Source of the DNA: Siniperca chuatsi
Lineage: Eukaryota > Chordata > Actinopteri > Centrarchiformes > Sinipercidae
Length of the DNA stretch: 64,000 bases
Direction of reading: 5' to 3'
NCBI RefSeq assembly: GCF_020085105.1
Contig: NC_058058.1
Location: 3,481,587-3,545,586, forward strand
Positions within the stretch are counted from its first letter, which is position 1. The number at the start of each line of letters is the position of its first letter. Below, one piece after another: positions 42,041-53,896 of this stretch. The position numbers were made by a program, and so were the translations under genes. Below the pieces are notes generated by a model. It saw only the letters and a list, made by a program, of their open reading frames with translations, did not search any database and was not told the origin of the DNA.

Positions 42041-44207
42041 ATTTTATCAAGCAAATTAAACATTTAACCATTGTTTCTTTTAACCACTCATGAACATGTA
42101 GTAAAATAAGTTCAATGACAAAAATGATTTTGGTTGAAATCAAATGACTTTCTCCATCACAGCTTCTCACCATCCATTCATGTCCCATTATAATCCCATG
42201 ATGTTATCTGATTTTCCAATGAATAGAAAGGAGCCAAACTGGGACAGGTAATGAGAAAAGTCTTGGTCATGACCTTTGACCTCAGCTTCATACTGGATCA
42301 CAGCTATTTCAACTATATGCACTCAAAGGAAAATATGAAGACACAGATCAGCATCAGAAACCTTCATGATCAAAGATGGCCCAAACAAAACCTGTACATC
42401 CTCAAATATCAGAAAATATTGTTTATAATATAAAAACTTGTGTCCTCTAAAGAAAAGATGGATAGGAATTGTAATAATAACAAAAGACATAAGTGACCTC
42501 TTTGATGTAACTATATCTACATATATGACTATAACTGCACATATATAAAGCATATGCAAAAACTCCATCTGCTGAGGAAGGTCATGTATTTTGATCCAAA
42601 GCTATAGAATAGCTACTGAATGCAGCTTGTGCTGATATGATCATACAAAATGTTTAGTTAAATGAAAGAATTCCAAATAAAAATATAAATAACTAATGAG
42701 AACTAAACTCACCCAGTTAAAAGTTTTAAAGTTATATTTTAGTGAAACACACTGAGGGGTTTCAAAGAAATGAAGACACATTCCAATGACACAATAATAA
42801 ATAATTTAATACAGTGAGACATTAGTGGTTTCATAAGTTTTCCTTTATTTGAGGTTGAGTATTTTATTTAAATTCAATACACCTACGTGTAGATTTTGCA
42901 AAATTTAAGATCACGTTCATGTTTTGTTAGTTTCATATATTCATTTGTTATTTTTGAGTCTTTTTATTTCAAAGCCTGAAATCATTTTTATTCAAACATT
43001 TGTAGATTTATTGACATGACTGAGTATGTCACAGATATGCCAGGCCTCACAGCCAGTAATCACCCACACCTGCTCCCAATTACACTCCTGCTCCCCATCA
43101 GTCCCAATCACAGCCAGTACAAAAACACACTACTCACCTCATTCAGTGTCTGACCTTAGTCATAACTAGGATTCCTCAGACTAGTTGAAGAAGGGCCTCA
43201 TATTGCTAGTTTCCAGTGTTTCCCTGTTTCCTGTGTCTCCTGTGGTTTCTCCAGTGATCTCCCTGCTTACATCCAGTGATCTCCCTCCTACTGACTCTCC
43301 CTCTCTCCATACCCACTACTCCGGCTGTCATTCCTAATAAACTCCTACTGGCTCCATCTCGGTGTCCCTGCCTGTCTGTAAACCGTGACAGAGTATATCG
43401 TCTTCATGCAAATAAAACATTTACCAAATAGGAAATCTAGCTTTACCTCAGGTTTTAGAGATACCTGGGGGATTTTCCATGAAAGGGTTAACCCATGTTA
43501 GAACACTCAAAATATAAGTTAAAAAAAAACTACATCTGTTCTAAACAGAGAAAACAGGTAATAAAGTCTTCTCTCTGCAGCTAATAAACTTTAAGATATA
43601 ATGACATATAAGAATATTTTTACATCTGAAAACCAGTGACCAGTGCAATAACAACATTTTAAGCATCATGTAAATAATGACAAATGCAACAACATGCAAC
43701 ACTGACATTAAATCTTTGGTGTAAAAATCTGAGATAAGAACCATGTGATATTATTTAATGCTGACAATACTTATTTTGTTTTTAATCCTTTAAACTGTAC
43801 TGAGTAATGTAGATTTAAGTAAACTACACTTTTAAACGATTTTAGGAAAATGGCCCCCTTTCATCCATCATTCACACCTTGTTTATACCTGCATTAATGT
43901 AATCCCAGAGTGTATTAATAAAACCATCACCAGTAATGAGAAAGTCTTAAACTGACATCAGTTATAATCTTGCACTGATAAAATAAAGGAAAAGGCATCT
44001 TTCATGAAATATGATTTAATTTGAAATTACGTTTTAATTTTCTCGCAGGATTAACAACATGAGCATTATTACAACAATGAAACGTCACTACTTAAAGTTG
44101 AATTATGTTAAAACGATATGATGACGGAAAGAGAGAGAAAGTGTTGCAGAGTGCAGACTGAGAGCAGTAGCAGAGTAAAACCAGTAGCAGAGTCCCAGAG
44201 AGTCAGG
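42037..44207 (-). repeat. V-downstream block and C5 3' flank
   Basis: As after V8, interrupted by a solo LTR at 43027. In the C5 part the polyadenylation hexamer seen after C1, C3 and C4 has changed (the + strand reads acgttttaattttc). Confidence 0.65.
43027..43390 (+). mobile_element. Solo LTR, 364 bp
   Basis: From TGTCACAG to CCGTGACA, flanked by the 5-bp duplication GAGTA (43022-43026, 43391-43395). The empty site can be read in paralogous flanks (gattgagtatattg near 4790). It contains AATAAA near 43338. LTR-retrotransposon fossil; a relative with another target site is at 47803. Confidence 0.85.
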
Positions 44208-44524
44208 TCAGGACTGGGAACACTGGTCTCTCCTCAGCATCTCTGAGACCCGAGTCTGAGAGCCCTGGATGGCCTCACAGGTCACAGAGCCCACCTTCCT
44301 CGGCTGGTCTGCAGGGAGCCTCAGGGTGCTGCTCCAGCTGTAGTAGCCGTTCTTCTCCTCCTAGATGCTGCTGCTACTGCTGCTGCTGCTGCTGTCCACC
44401 TTCCAGGCCAGACTCCAGTCTGAGGGGAAGCCGTTGTTGGCCAGGCACATGAGCGTGGCCTTCTCCTGCTGCAGCTCCTCGCTGGAGGGGGGCAGCACCG
44501 TCAGGGTGGGGGTGACTCGAAACA
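44208..44524 (-). pseudogene. C5, dead constant exon (type b)
   Basis: Read from 44524 (ctctgcag acceptor) to the terminal stop at 44210-44208. It encodes a recognisable C1-set domain ([50 protein letters not shown]). After eight serine codons (AGC, one AGT) a TAG stop stands where WEES should be, and the codons for roughly RSPGVL are missing. Trp in ADQW is replaced by Pro-like ADQP. The type b 5' end matches C2 and C6. Lost stop-free frame and changed polyadenylation signal both point to decay. Confidence 0.9.
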
Positions 44525-44829
44525 CTGCAGAGAGAGAGATTAATAAAGTTTATATGAGGGAAACTAAACTCCACCCTGTTGGCTGCAGCAGATGAGGCTA
44601 CTGGTTCTGTTGGTCTTCCTCAGATGGAATGAAACTAATATGAAACGTTTCACTTCCCTCTCTGAGCTCTGTAACCATGCCAACAGACAGGCATCACTGT
44701 TGAACCACGGCGACAGACAGGTTTCAGTACTATAGATAAAAAGTTAAGACTTTTTAGTCAGGTGTATATTTTTTAATTAATAAACTAAAAAATCAAAGAT
44801 TTAGAGTTTAAAAAAATCATATATAAGAT
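44525..44829 (+). repeat. C5 upstream flank (type b)
   Basis: Type b flank with the accatgccaac / accacggcgac pair near 44672-44710, cut by a LINE insertion. No J seen. Confidence 0.6.
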
Positions 44830-47716
44830 GACATTGACGGGCTCTCTGAGTGCATTACTGGCTATATTAACTTCTGTGTGGACTGCAATGTCCCAACTAT
44901 GATGGTCCATTGTTATCCAAATAACAAACCATGGGTAACAAAGGACATCAAGGACATCCTGAATGCCAAGAGGAGGGCCTTTACTGATGGTAATAGGGAG
45001 GAGGTGAGGGAAATCCAGGGTAACCTGAAGGTAAAGATCAGGGAGGCCAAGGAGAAGTACAGTAGGAAGCTGGAGCGGAAACACCAGCAGAACAACATGA
45101 GAGAGGTCTGGAGCGGCATGTAGAGTATCACTGGCTTCAGACCAACTGACAGCAGAGGAGTTGACGGCAGCTTGCACAGAGCCAACAAACATAATCTGTT
45201 CTTTAACAGATTCGACACACCGGCTCCTGCTCATCCTCCCTCTAATTCAGCTGCTGTTGGCCCTCAGATACCTCTGAGTCCACTGCTCCCCACTCCTTCA
45301 TCTTCCTGGGAAAGTCCTACTCCCCCCTCACCTGGCTCACAGGCTACTGGCACTCTTCACACTAATGACTCCCCCCCACCTCCGCCTGTAACCTCTACTG
45401 TGAGCCTGACTGCTGACCAGGTGAGAGGACAGCTGATGAAACTCCACTCAAACAACGCTGCAGGCCCCGATGGAGTTAGCCCCTGGGTACTCAAAGCCTT
45501 TCCCTCCCAGCTATGTGGAGTCCTTCAACATGTCTTCAACCTGAGCCTGAGTCCCTGTTCTGTGAAAGACATCTTGCCTCGTTCCTGTGCCGAAGACGCC
45601 GTGTCCCAGTGGCTCCAAGGACTACAGAGCGGTGGTACTGACCTCCCACATAATGAAGACCCTGGAGAGACTGGTGCTGGAACAGCTGCAGCCCATGGTC
45701 AGACCCCTCCTGGACCCCCTTCAGTTCGCCTACCAGCCCCGGCTGGGAGTTGAGGACGCCATCATCTTCCTGCTGAACCGAATCCACACCCACCTGGACA
45801 AGCCGGCAAGCACGGTGAGGATCATGTTTTTTGACTTCTCCAGTGCTTTCAACACCATCCGGCCAGCCCTGCTGGGTGAGAAGCTGGCAGCGATGCAGGT
45901 GGATGCCCCCCTTGTGTCCTGGATTGTGGACTACCTGACTGGCAGACCAAAGCACGTGCGCCTGCAGCACTGTGTGTCGGACAGCGTGGTCAGCAACACT
46001 GGGGCCTCTCAGGGGGCTGTCCTCTCTCCCTTCCTCTTCACCATCTCCACCACGGACTTCAGCTACCACACAGAGTCCTTCCACCTTCAGAAGTTTTCTG
46101 ATGACTCTGCTGTGATGAGATGTATCAGCGGTGGTGATGAGTCTGAGTACAGGGCTGTGGTGGGTAACTTTGTCTCATGGTGTGAGCAGAACCATCTGCA
46201 GCTCAATGCGACAAAGTCTAAGGAGCTGGTTGTGGATCAATGAAGGGCCAAGGCACCAGTGACCCCGGTTTCCATCCAGGGGGTCAGTGTGGACATTGTA
46301 GAGCATTACAAGTACCTGGGAGTACACATGGACAATAAACTGGACTAGGCTAAGAACACTCAAGCTGTTTACAGGAAGGACCAGAGCGGCCTCTATTTTC
46401 TGAGGAGGCTGAGGTCCTTCAACATCTGCCGGACAATGCTGAAGATGTTTTATGAGTCTGTGGTGGCCAGTGCTATCCCGTATGCTGTTGCATGCTGGGG
46501 CAGCAGGCTGAGGGTAGCGGTTGCTAACAGACTCAACAAACTGATCCATAACGCCAGTGACATTGTGGGGGTGGAGCTGGACACTGTCGGTGGTGTCAGA
46601 GAGGAAGATGCTGGCCAAACTACATGCCATCTTGGACAGTGTCTCCCACCCACTCCACAACGTGCTGGTCAAACAAAGGAGTACCTTCAGTGGAAGACTC
46701 ATCCCCCCAACCAGCACCACAGAGCGCCACAGGAAGTTGTTAGAATAAACTGTACATAAGTTATCACATTTTTATGTTTTATTCCTAGTAGCCTTTAAAG
46801 TTCACAGCAATGCAGTGTGTGTGTTATTAAACTTGTGTCTGTGAGAATAACAGAACGGCACCCTGCTATCTCATGACTGGCAGGGCAGGCTGACACCGCA
46901 CCAGATGGTCTCAAGAGTAGTGGCTGCTCCCAAGGCCGCTCTCACGAGATAGACCAGTCTCAATATGTCTTGTTGTTTATGAAGCATTATACACCTCCCC
47001 CACCCCTTAGAAAGCTATGTAACAGGGAATCTCCTTAAACTGAATAGAGAGGCAGCTGCATAGATGCACTTCAGAGTGAGTAGGAGATGTAACTGAATGC
47101 ATCTATGCTTGCTCTCCTCATGAGTAAAAACTAAATAACACCTTTGTCTTTCTTTCCTTGTGCATGATTGAAATGTTCTAGTTGTTTTAACCTGACAGAA
47201 GTCATTCCTGCCTGTGGCCATCAAACTCTTTAACTCCTCCCTCTAAGTGTTATGACCCTAAGTCATTAAACTGGACATTGATGATTACATCTCTGCAATA
47301 CTTGACATAATTGTGCAATATTCTGTGTAATACTACTCTGCAATATAATCTTTTGAGTTTAAAATTCCCTATTTACTGATATTGATATTTATTCATACCT
47401 CTATTACTGCTGTGCAATATCATCTGTCTCATTATAATCTTAATAAGCTACACTTAACTTGACAGTTCATACACTATTACCCTATACCGTATTATTATCA
47501 TCAACCGGTAAACCCACTTTGTACTTCACACTTATTTTATTTTATACTTATACCCACTTGGTACTTAATTTATTTTATTTTCTGACCTGTATTATAGTGT
47601 ATAATATTTTTTGCTAGTACTTCTATTCCTGTGTGCACTGACGTAAAGGTGAGTTGCTGTAACAAAAGAGTTTCCCCTCGGGGATCAATAAAGTATTTCT
47701 GATTCTGATTCTGAAG
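44830..47716 (+). mobile_element. L2/Rex-type LINE, longest copy, with a nested LTR
   Basis: A 5'-truncated LINE. It encodes a linker (NKPWVTKDIKDILNAKRRAF; REVWSGM), then reverse transcriptase (VRGQLMKLHSNNAAGPDGVS; PLQFAYQPRLGVEDAI; FFDFSSAFNTI; the catalytic stretch LQKFSDDSAV), and the post-RT region, ending in gatcaataaagtatttctga plus attctg repeats. There is a stop after REVWSGM, a frame change in RT near 45590 and later stops, so it is dead. A solo LTR splits it (46738-47197). It lies between C5 and V10. Confidence 0.88.
46738..47197 (+). mobile_element. Solo LTR nested in the LINE
   Basis: 460 bp, TGTTAGAATA to ACCTGACA, with the 5-bp duplication GAAGT (46733-46737, 47198-47202). 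The interrupted LINE can be followed across it, and the undisturbed LINE sequence is seen at 54720. Fossil LTR, younger than the LINE; family uncertain. Confidence 0.85.
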
Positions 47717-47802
47717 ACTGTGGGGCTTTTATTGTTTCAACTTTCTAAAATATTTCTTGTCTCAATCCAAAACCTCATAAATAATTATATGTGTTTGTTC
47801 TC

Positions 47803-48106
47803 TGTCACAGATATGCCAGGCCTCACAGCCAGTAATCACCCACACCTGCTCCAATCACAGCCGGTACAAAAGCACACTACTCACCTCAGTCAGTGTCCGA
47901 CCTCATTCATATCTAGGACTCCTCATACCAGTCTCCTGTGGCTATTCAGTGTATCTCCAGTGTATCTCCAGTGATCTCCCTGCTAGCCTCCAGCGATCTC
48001 CCTCCTACAGACTATCCCTCTCTCCATACCGGCTAACTCCGGCTGTCATCTCAAATAAACTCCTTCTGTCTCCATCTCGGTGTCCCTGCCTGTCTGTGAC
48101 GTGACA
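47803..48106 (+). mobile_element. Solo LTR, 304 bp
   Basis: TGTCACAG to CGTGACA, 5-bp duplication TTCTC (47798-47802, 48107-48111). Same family as 43027-43390, independent insertion. Confidence 0.85.
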
Positions 48107-48111
48107 TTCTC

Positions 48112-48653
48112 TTTATGTAAGCAGGAATCATCACTGAACAGTCAGGCTTCATTACTGAAACATTTAAATGAATATCGTTTACTACTGAACAAGTTTTTAA
48201 AACTCTTATAGAAAAGAATTCAAATGACTTTAAAATCATTAGTCTGGGAGAAAGATCGAGTGATACCCATGCACATTAAACACTGAACCAAAAATTTGTG
48301 GTAGCGTTCTTGAGCCGGAATATTAAAACTTAAATAACTCAATGAATATATTTTCTTCATAAGGAGTAATTCAGAGTAATTTTCTTAGAAGAATGAACTG
48401 ATAAGAATGTAGAAAATTACAGTTAAACTTTCATTGCAACAAGATTATTCATTGGAGTGGATTTTAATCTGGTTAATGACACTGAGAAGCCTTCTACAAT
48501 TGTTGCAACTACATCAAATTTCAAGAGTCAGACACAATAATAAAAAAGTATTGATCCATTAATAGACAGCATAATCAGAGTATTCCAGGTCCCTGTTGGA
48601 GTCAGTCAGAGCATTTCCATAGAGCATTTCCGTTTTTGTCTCTGTATCCTCAG
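48112..48653 (+). repeat. V-upstream block before V10, promoter missing
   Basis: Continues the V-upstream block as far as gagcatttccatagag near 48623, then jumps directly into the V intron (catttccgtttttgtctctg). Octamer, TATA box and leader exon are therefore absent. Confidence 0.75.
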
Positions 48654-48977
48654 AGTCCAGAGGCCAGCTCACAGTGACTCAGCCTGGAGCAGTGAGCTCT
48701 GCTCTGGGAGGCTCCGTCTCCATCAGCTGTAGGACAAGTCAGAATGTTTATACTTGAAGCAACAACCACGCCTTAGCCTGGTTCCAACAGAGAGATGGAG
48801 AAACTCCTAAACTCCTCATTTACGCTGCTAGCGCTTGAGCATCAGGGATTCCAGGTCGTTTTACAGGTAGTGGATCAAACTCTGACTTCACTCTGACCAT
48901 CAGTGGAGTCCAGACTGAAGATGCAGCAGTTTACTACTGTAAGAGTTTTCACTATATCAACAGTCAGGATGTGTTCA
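48654..48977 (+). pseudogene. V10, light-chain V pseudogene without a leader
   Basis: V exon 48654-48977 is full length, but the promoter and leader exon have been deleted, with a gagcatttcc repeat at the breakpoint. Two in-frame stops are present: TGA in CDR1 (NVYT-stop-SNNHA) and TGA after CDR2 (where STRAS has become SA-stop-AS). Core Trp and both cysteines remain; germline CDR3 is [12 protein letters not shown], with Lys as in V13. The RSS is intact, so it might still rearrange without product. Confidence 0.93.
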
Positions 48978-49005
48978 CACAGTGAAAAAGCGTCGTACAA
49001 AAACC
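48978..49005 (+). other. V10 recombination signal (12-RSS)
   Basis: Heptamer 48978-48984, nonamer 48997-49005; consensus. Confidence 0.95.
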
Positions 49006-49214
49006 TCCCTTAGTAAGACTGAACAGAAACTGAAGTGACTCATACACTTCACTGAGTAAATACTACTGAGTTAGTGTGTAAATGTACACACTTACCCACG
49101 CACACACACAAACTAAATATGTATATGTCAATATACTTTTAGGAAGAAGGATTTACTAGACATAAGTGTTCTGTATATTCCCTACTCATTGCAATATTTA
49201 TGAATGCTTGGCTG
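49006..49214 (+). repeat. V10 3' flank, start of unit B copy 2
   Basis: Matches 8138-8373, so V2 and V10 are positional paralogues. Confidence 0.7.
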
Positions 49215-49994
49215 TGTCATAATGTTCGATCTACGAACCCAAGGATGAAGAACACAGATAGAGGGGTATCAAATGACAAAGTCAATCTTTATTAGAATAA
49301 CACGGAATCACTGGGAATGGGTTTCTTTCTCTAATCCGGTGCTCTCCCCGCGGCTCCGGGAAGGCAGTGAAGATCCAGTAGCAGTGGCTGGAGAAGCGTA
49401 TCCTGGACCAACTCGGGTAGAGTGCTGTGTGGATCTGGACAGGAAGTGGACAAGTGGTGTGGAGCAGACGGCGATGTGGCGACTCGGACAGGCAGCGACT
49501 CCGATGCGTGGGGCAGGCGTTGACGTGTAGGCCTGGACTGGCGGCGATGTGTAGACACGGACAGACAGCTGACCCGTGGCGTGGAGGTGGCTGAGTCCGA
49601 GAGGTCTGGCTCAGGGTTGTAGCTTACAGAGTCAGGAAGTCAGCCGGCAAGGCAGTGTGGCTGGCGAAGCAGGTAGACAGGCAGTTAGGAATCCGGAAGG
49701 AGAGAGGAGCAGCGATCACAGGCACAGGATAATTCTGAGGCAGAAGTAGATCACGGTCAACAAATGAGGTAACTAGAAACATTTGCAAAGGTACTTAACT
49801 TTTTAAGCGCGGCGCCTTAACGCAGTGGCCATACAAGTGTATGGAGACAACCTGCCGTTGGTGGTGTGGGTGATCCTGGTATTTGAGCTGTGGAGACTGA
49901 TCAGCAGCAGGTCAGCCACCCTATCCAGGTCAGCAGGTCAGCCACCCTATCCTCCCCATTGGGGATGGGGAGGATAGGGTGGCTGACTATGACA
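49215..49994 (-). mobile_element. Solo LTR, unit B copy 2
   Basis: The same fossil LTR insertion as 8374-9242, with the same GGCTG duplication (49210-49214, 49995-49999). Its right end contains a hairpin: two 23-base arms around a 5-base loop (about 49936-49986), made of an inverted copy of the LTR terminus. Confidence 0.85.
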
Positions 49995-49999
49995 GGCTG

Positions 50000-52573
50000 C
50001 TTCCAACAGGAAATGCATTAGCATTTCAGATGTCTGTTTTTTGTCATTGCACCATAAAATCATTTTGTATGCTGATGACATACTATATAAAACGCACAAC
50101 CTGCGTGTTTCCCAGTTATCTCGCTACCCTCACTGCCCTCGTTAATGTATAGCAAAGTTGGTTGCAGACTCTGGAATCAACATATCATCAAAGTGAAATT
50201 AAATTGTTAAAACTCAAAAACATTGTTAATAAGTACTTTCCTAATAACTCCTAATGGAGTACTACATAGGAAACAATGATGAGTTACTAGAGAATGGACT
50301 GGGAGAAAATATACTAGGTGAAGAGCACAAAACTAGTAACAGCTCATTCATTACTAATTACTTACACATTACTTACAGTTTTTGTGCACCCCAAGTAAAG
50401 TGATACATCGTACTGAGTTAAGTAGTCCTTCATCATTAGCTTATGATTACTTACCCTTTTTGTGCCCCCTCAAGTAGATTGGTGCATCATACTGAGTGGT
50501 TGCTGAGCATGGAATCATTGCTTCATGAGTACCTGTCCATTAGTTAAATATTTCAGCAGTAAGCAACAGTGTTTGGGATTTCCTTTCATTGTTTTCAGAT
50601 ACAAGAACAGCCGCAACATACACAGTTGGTTCCACAACTATTTATTTATCTGCAAAAATATAAATATGCAAAACATAGTGTTTGTGTGCTTCAGCAGGAG
50701 ACATAGGACTATAAGTGCTGCTGGTGGTCGCAGGGGTAAACCATAGACTGTATTAACACACTAGTTTCTGCAGCCTGCAGTTCAGTGTGCCCGCCCGTTT
50801 CATCTGAAAAACATGTTTAAAAAAAACGTTTTGTCTCACTGCGACGATATTAACACAATATCATTTAGTATGATCGATTTAGCCAACCCTTGCCTTAGGA
50901 ACACCACGATTCTAATGTTATACCATTAGTGGTTAACATTAGCACTTGGCATTAGCATGTAGCTGACATTAGTTTTTTGCAAGGGTAATAATAGCTTGAC
51001 ATAAGTTAACGTTTTAGCATTTAATAAAAATCATGTGGGTGTACGTGATTTACCTTTAATCGACTGGTCATCCGTTTCCATGTCTTCCACCAGGGGCGTA
51101 GAACTAAATTCTGGACTCTGTACATCAGCATTCTCTATGGGCCCCTCCCCGCATCCACGGCTATTCATTCCAGTATCTTTGTGGGCACTCCTCAAATGAG
51201 GGCCCTGTATACTCAGTCACCATTTCCCCCCCAGTCCTAAGCCTATCTTCCACCATGGCTGCCAACAGCGCAGGAGCTGAGTCTTTACACTATGGCAGCA
51301 AGACCCACCCCCAAAGTTCCTGTACTTTTGGAAAGTGCTACCCCCCGAGCAGGGACTTTTGGGGGGAGTCACAGGCTGGCCCTCTCTGGCACAACAGCAA
51401 CAACACATTTTCCCTTACATGCAATCCAGAAACCCAACAAAAACCAAGAGACTGAAAGTTCATTCTTAATCTTGGTAACAGCAAACCCATTCTCCACAGG
51501 GTCCATGTACTCACTTTTGTGGAGCTTTCAATCATATCACATGATCTTCCTCAGCAGATGGAGTTGCTCAGTTGTCATTGAAATGTAGATTTTCGAATTT
51601 CCATTCCTCTGAACATTTCTGGGACTTCTTGTCCACGTTGGCTTCAAAGGTAAAAGATTCCATGACAACTGGGCAAACTACTTCTGCTGAGGTGTGAGAA
51701 CAAATTTGAGAGAAACTTATATTTTGTCTGTGCTTTATTGATCAACAATAAGGAGCATAATGACGGACAGTAAATATTCAATACATTACTATAGAGCGTT
51801 GAAGACTGCCAGATGTTGATATGGAAATTGTTTCTTTCCTCCATTGCTGAGCTCAGTAACCATGGTAACAAACAGGCATCGCTACTGAACCATGGCAACA
51901 GACAGGTTTCAGTACTAAAGATAAAGTTAAAAGTGACATTTTGTTCCTCTGATGCATTAATGTTTGCTAAGCAAACTACAAACATATCTGAGTTTTAAAG
52001 TAAAAAAATACATTACCTAATATGACAGATGTCAGGTTTATATTGTTTTACAGTGTGATAAAGATGTCTTGTCTAAAACAGAAAGGACCTCGATGGTGTG
52101 TGATTATACTGTTCATTCAAAATGAACCCTGTTAACAACTGAGTTACGTATTAAAACTAATCAAATCAAACCTACTCATACAGCATGTTGTTTAAATATA
52201 ACAGCTATGTTTTAAGATAATCATTTGTAATTAAGTAAAGTACTTGATCAAGATCAAGGAAAACCCATGAACAATACTTGTCCCTGTATTTGGGCTGAAA
52301 TTTAAAAACTTTTCTGAACATTTTCTTCAGAGAGCATACTTTTTTTGGAATCTTAAAATCTAGAAACTTTTTAAATTAAAATTCCAGTGTAACAAAATGT
52401 TTAACTGAAGAAGATTTTAGTCAGTTTGAGACATAATGTGACATACTCAAGAATCACTGCAATTAAATTAAATTCCAATCATCAGCTAAAATATTTCAGT
52501 GACGTCTACAGTTATGAAATCAAGCAGAAAAAAAACAGAATTTGGGTTATTAAAGGACTTAAATGTTCTTTTA
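50000..52573 (+). repeat. Unit B copy 2, remaining part
   Basis: Follows 9248-11802 closely. Includes the exon-like open stretch (51054-51200, -) and the dispersed repeat (51205-51660), and adds about 130 bases near 52045-52170 that copy 1 lacks and copy 3 shares. Confidence 0.65.
51054..51200 (-). other. Exon-like open stretch in unit B, copy 2
   Basis: Encodes MNSRGCGEGP and TPLVEDMETDDQSIK and keeps the AAAG/GTAAAT donor. See 10391-10530. Confidence 0.35.
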
Positions 52574-52613
52574 GTTAACATCTAGTCTGGTTCTCCCTCC
52601 CTGTACCACAGTG
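52574..52613 (-). pseudogene. J relic of unit B, copy 2, with heptamer
   Basis: Heptamer complement 52607-52613; J-like end encodes VQGGRTRLDVN without Phe, without a GT donor and without a nonamer. Unlike copy 1 it has no stop. Confidence 0.75.
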
Positions 52614-53143
52614 ACAGAAACACAGCTCTCTAACTTTGACAACAACTCACCTAACACATTCACAGTTATGAGGTAAAGTGTTTAACAGTCGGAAACTCCA
52701 CAAATTTAAAGGTAACCATTTAACCCTTACTGAATTGTTAAATGTCTTCAAAATCTTTTAAGTCTCTCACAGTAAAATAAAGGCAAAAGCAAAATTTGTT
52801 AGGAATGCACTGTACAACACCGGATAAACATTCAAAAATGATCAGAGATAAATATTAACTGCAAAACAAAACCTTGACTAGTGATAAAAATAATAAAAAT
52901 CAATTTGTTGAAACTTCAGTACGACAATGATGTTGATTTCGTGAATTTAGGGGAATTTACACAACAGAGGAAATTCTGAAAAAAAGTTTTATCCACTGAA
53001 ACTTTTCCAAATTCACATGGAAAAGAGCATTAACACATTCCTAATAAATACTCTGATTAACTGGTTGATCCATTGATTAACAACATCATCAGAGTAATCC
53101 AAGTCCCTGCTGGAGTCAGTCAGAGCATTTCCATAGAGAGCCA
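52614..53143 (+). repeat. DNA between the J relic and V11
   Basis: Paralogous to 11843-12408; non-coding. Confidence 0.65.
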
Positions 53144-53190
53144 CTTTGCATCAGCAGCACCATGCTCCAGTGCTCTGGGAGAGTTTATAG
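53144..53190 (+). promoter_or_regulatory. V11 promoter
   Basis: CTTTGCAT 53144-53151 and TTTATAG 53184-53190. Confidence 0.8.
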
Positions 53191-53269
53191 TCCTGAGAGT
53201 TGAACACTGGATGACTGACAGCTGTCCTTCATGACAACAGAAGCCACAGAAATCCTCCTCATCAAAAAC

Positions 53270-53752
53270 ATGACTTTGATCTCCGTCCTCATCTGGACTC
53301 TCCTCTGCTGCTGCTTCACAGGTAAAGTCCAGAGAATCAAGCTCCTCTCCTCTGTGAACATCCGTCCCTCTGAAATGAAGCCGACAAAACCATGACGCTG
53401 CTTTATGTTTTTGTCTCTGTATCCTCAGAGTCCAGAGGCCAGATCACAGTGACTCAGCCTGGAGCAGTGAGCTCTGCTCTGGGAGGCTCCGTCTCCATCA
53501 GCTGTAGGACCAGTCAGAATGTTTATTATGGTAGCTCATACCACTATTTAGCCTGGTACCAACAGAGAGATGGAGAAACTCCTAAACTCTTCATTTACCT
53601 TGCTAGCACTCGAGCATCAGGGATTCCAGGTCGTTTTACAGGCAGTGGATCAAACTCTGACTTCACTCTGACCATCAGTGGAGTCCAGACTGAAGATGCA
53701 GCAGTTTACTACTGTCAGAGTCTCCACAACATCAACAGCCAGTGGTTGTTCA
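53270..53752 (+). CDS. V11, immunoglobulin light-chain V segment
   Basis: Leader exon 53270-53321, V exon 53429-53752, open to the RSS. CDR1 [13 protein letters not shown]2 LAS, germline CDR3 [12 protein letters not shown]. Small framework differences: Ile in GQITVTQ and Phe in KLFIY. Both cysteines, core Trp and splice sites are intact. It follows unit B copy 2 as V3 follows copy 1. Its 3' flank lacks the usual CA tract because a solo LTR lies there. Confidence 0.93.
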
Positions 53753-53780
53753 CACAGTGAAAAAGCGTCGTACAAAAACC
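53753..53780 (+). other. V11 recombination signal (12-RSS)
   Basis: Heptamer 53753-53759, nonamer 53772-53780; consensus. Confidence 0.95.
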
Positions 53781-53896
53781 TCCCTCAGTCAGACTGAACA
53801 GAAACTGAAGTGACTGCTGCAGCTGGAAGCTACTGCAGAGACTGATACACTTCACTGAGTACAATGACATGCTTCACACACATAAAATATACTGTA

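Noticed and set aside
44785-45234. - strand frames opposite the LINE at 44.8-45.2 kb
   Set aside because: Antisense of LINE coding sequence, with no independent support.
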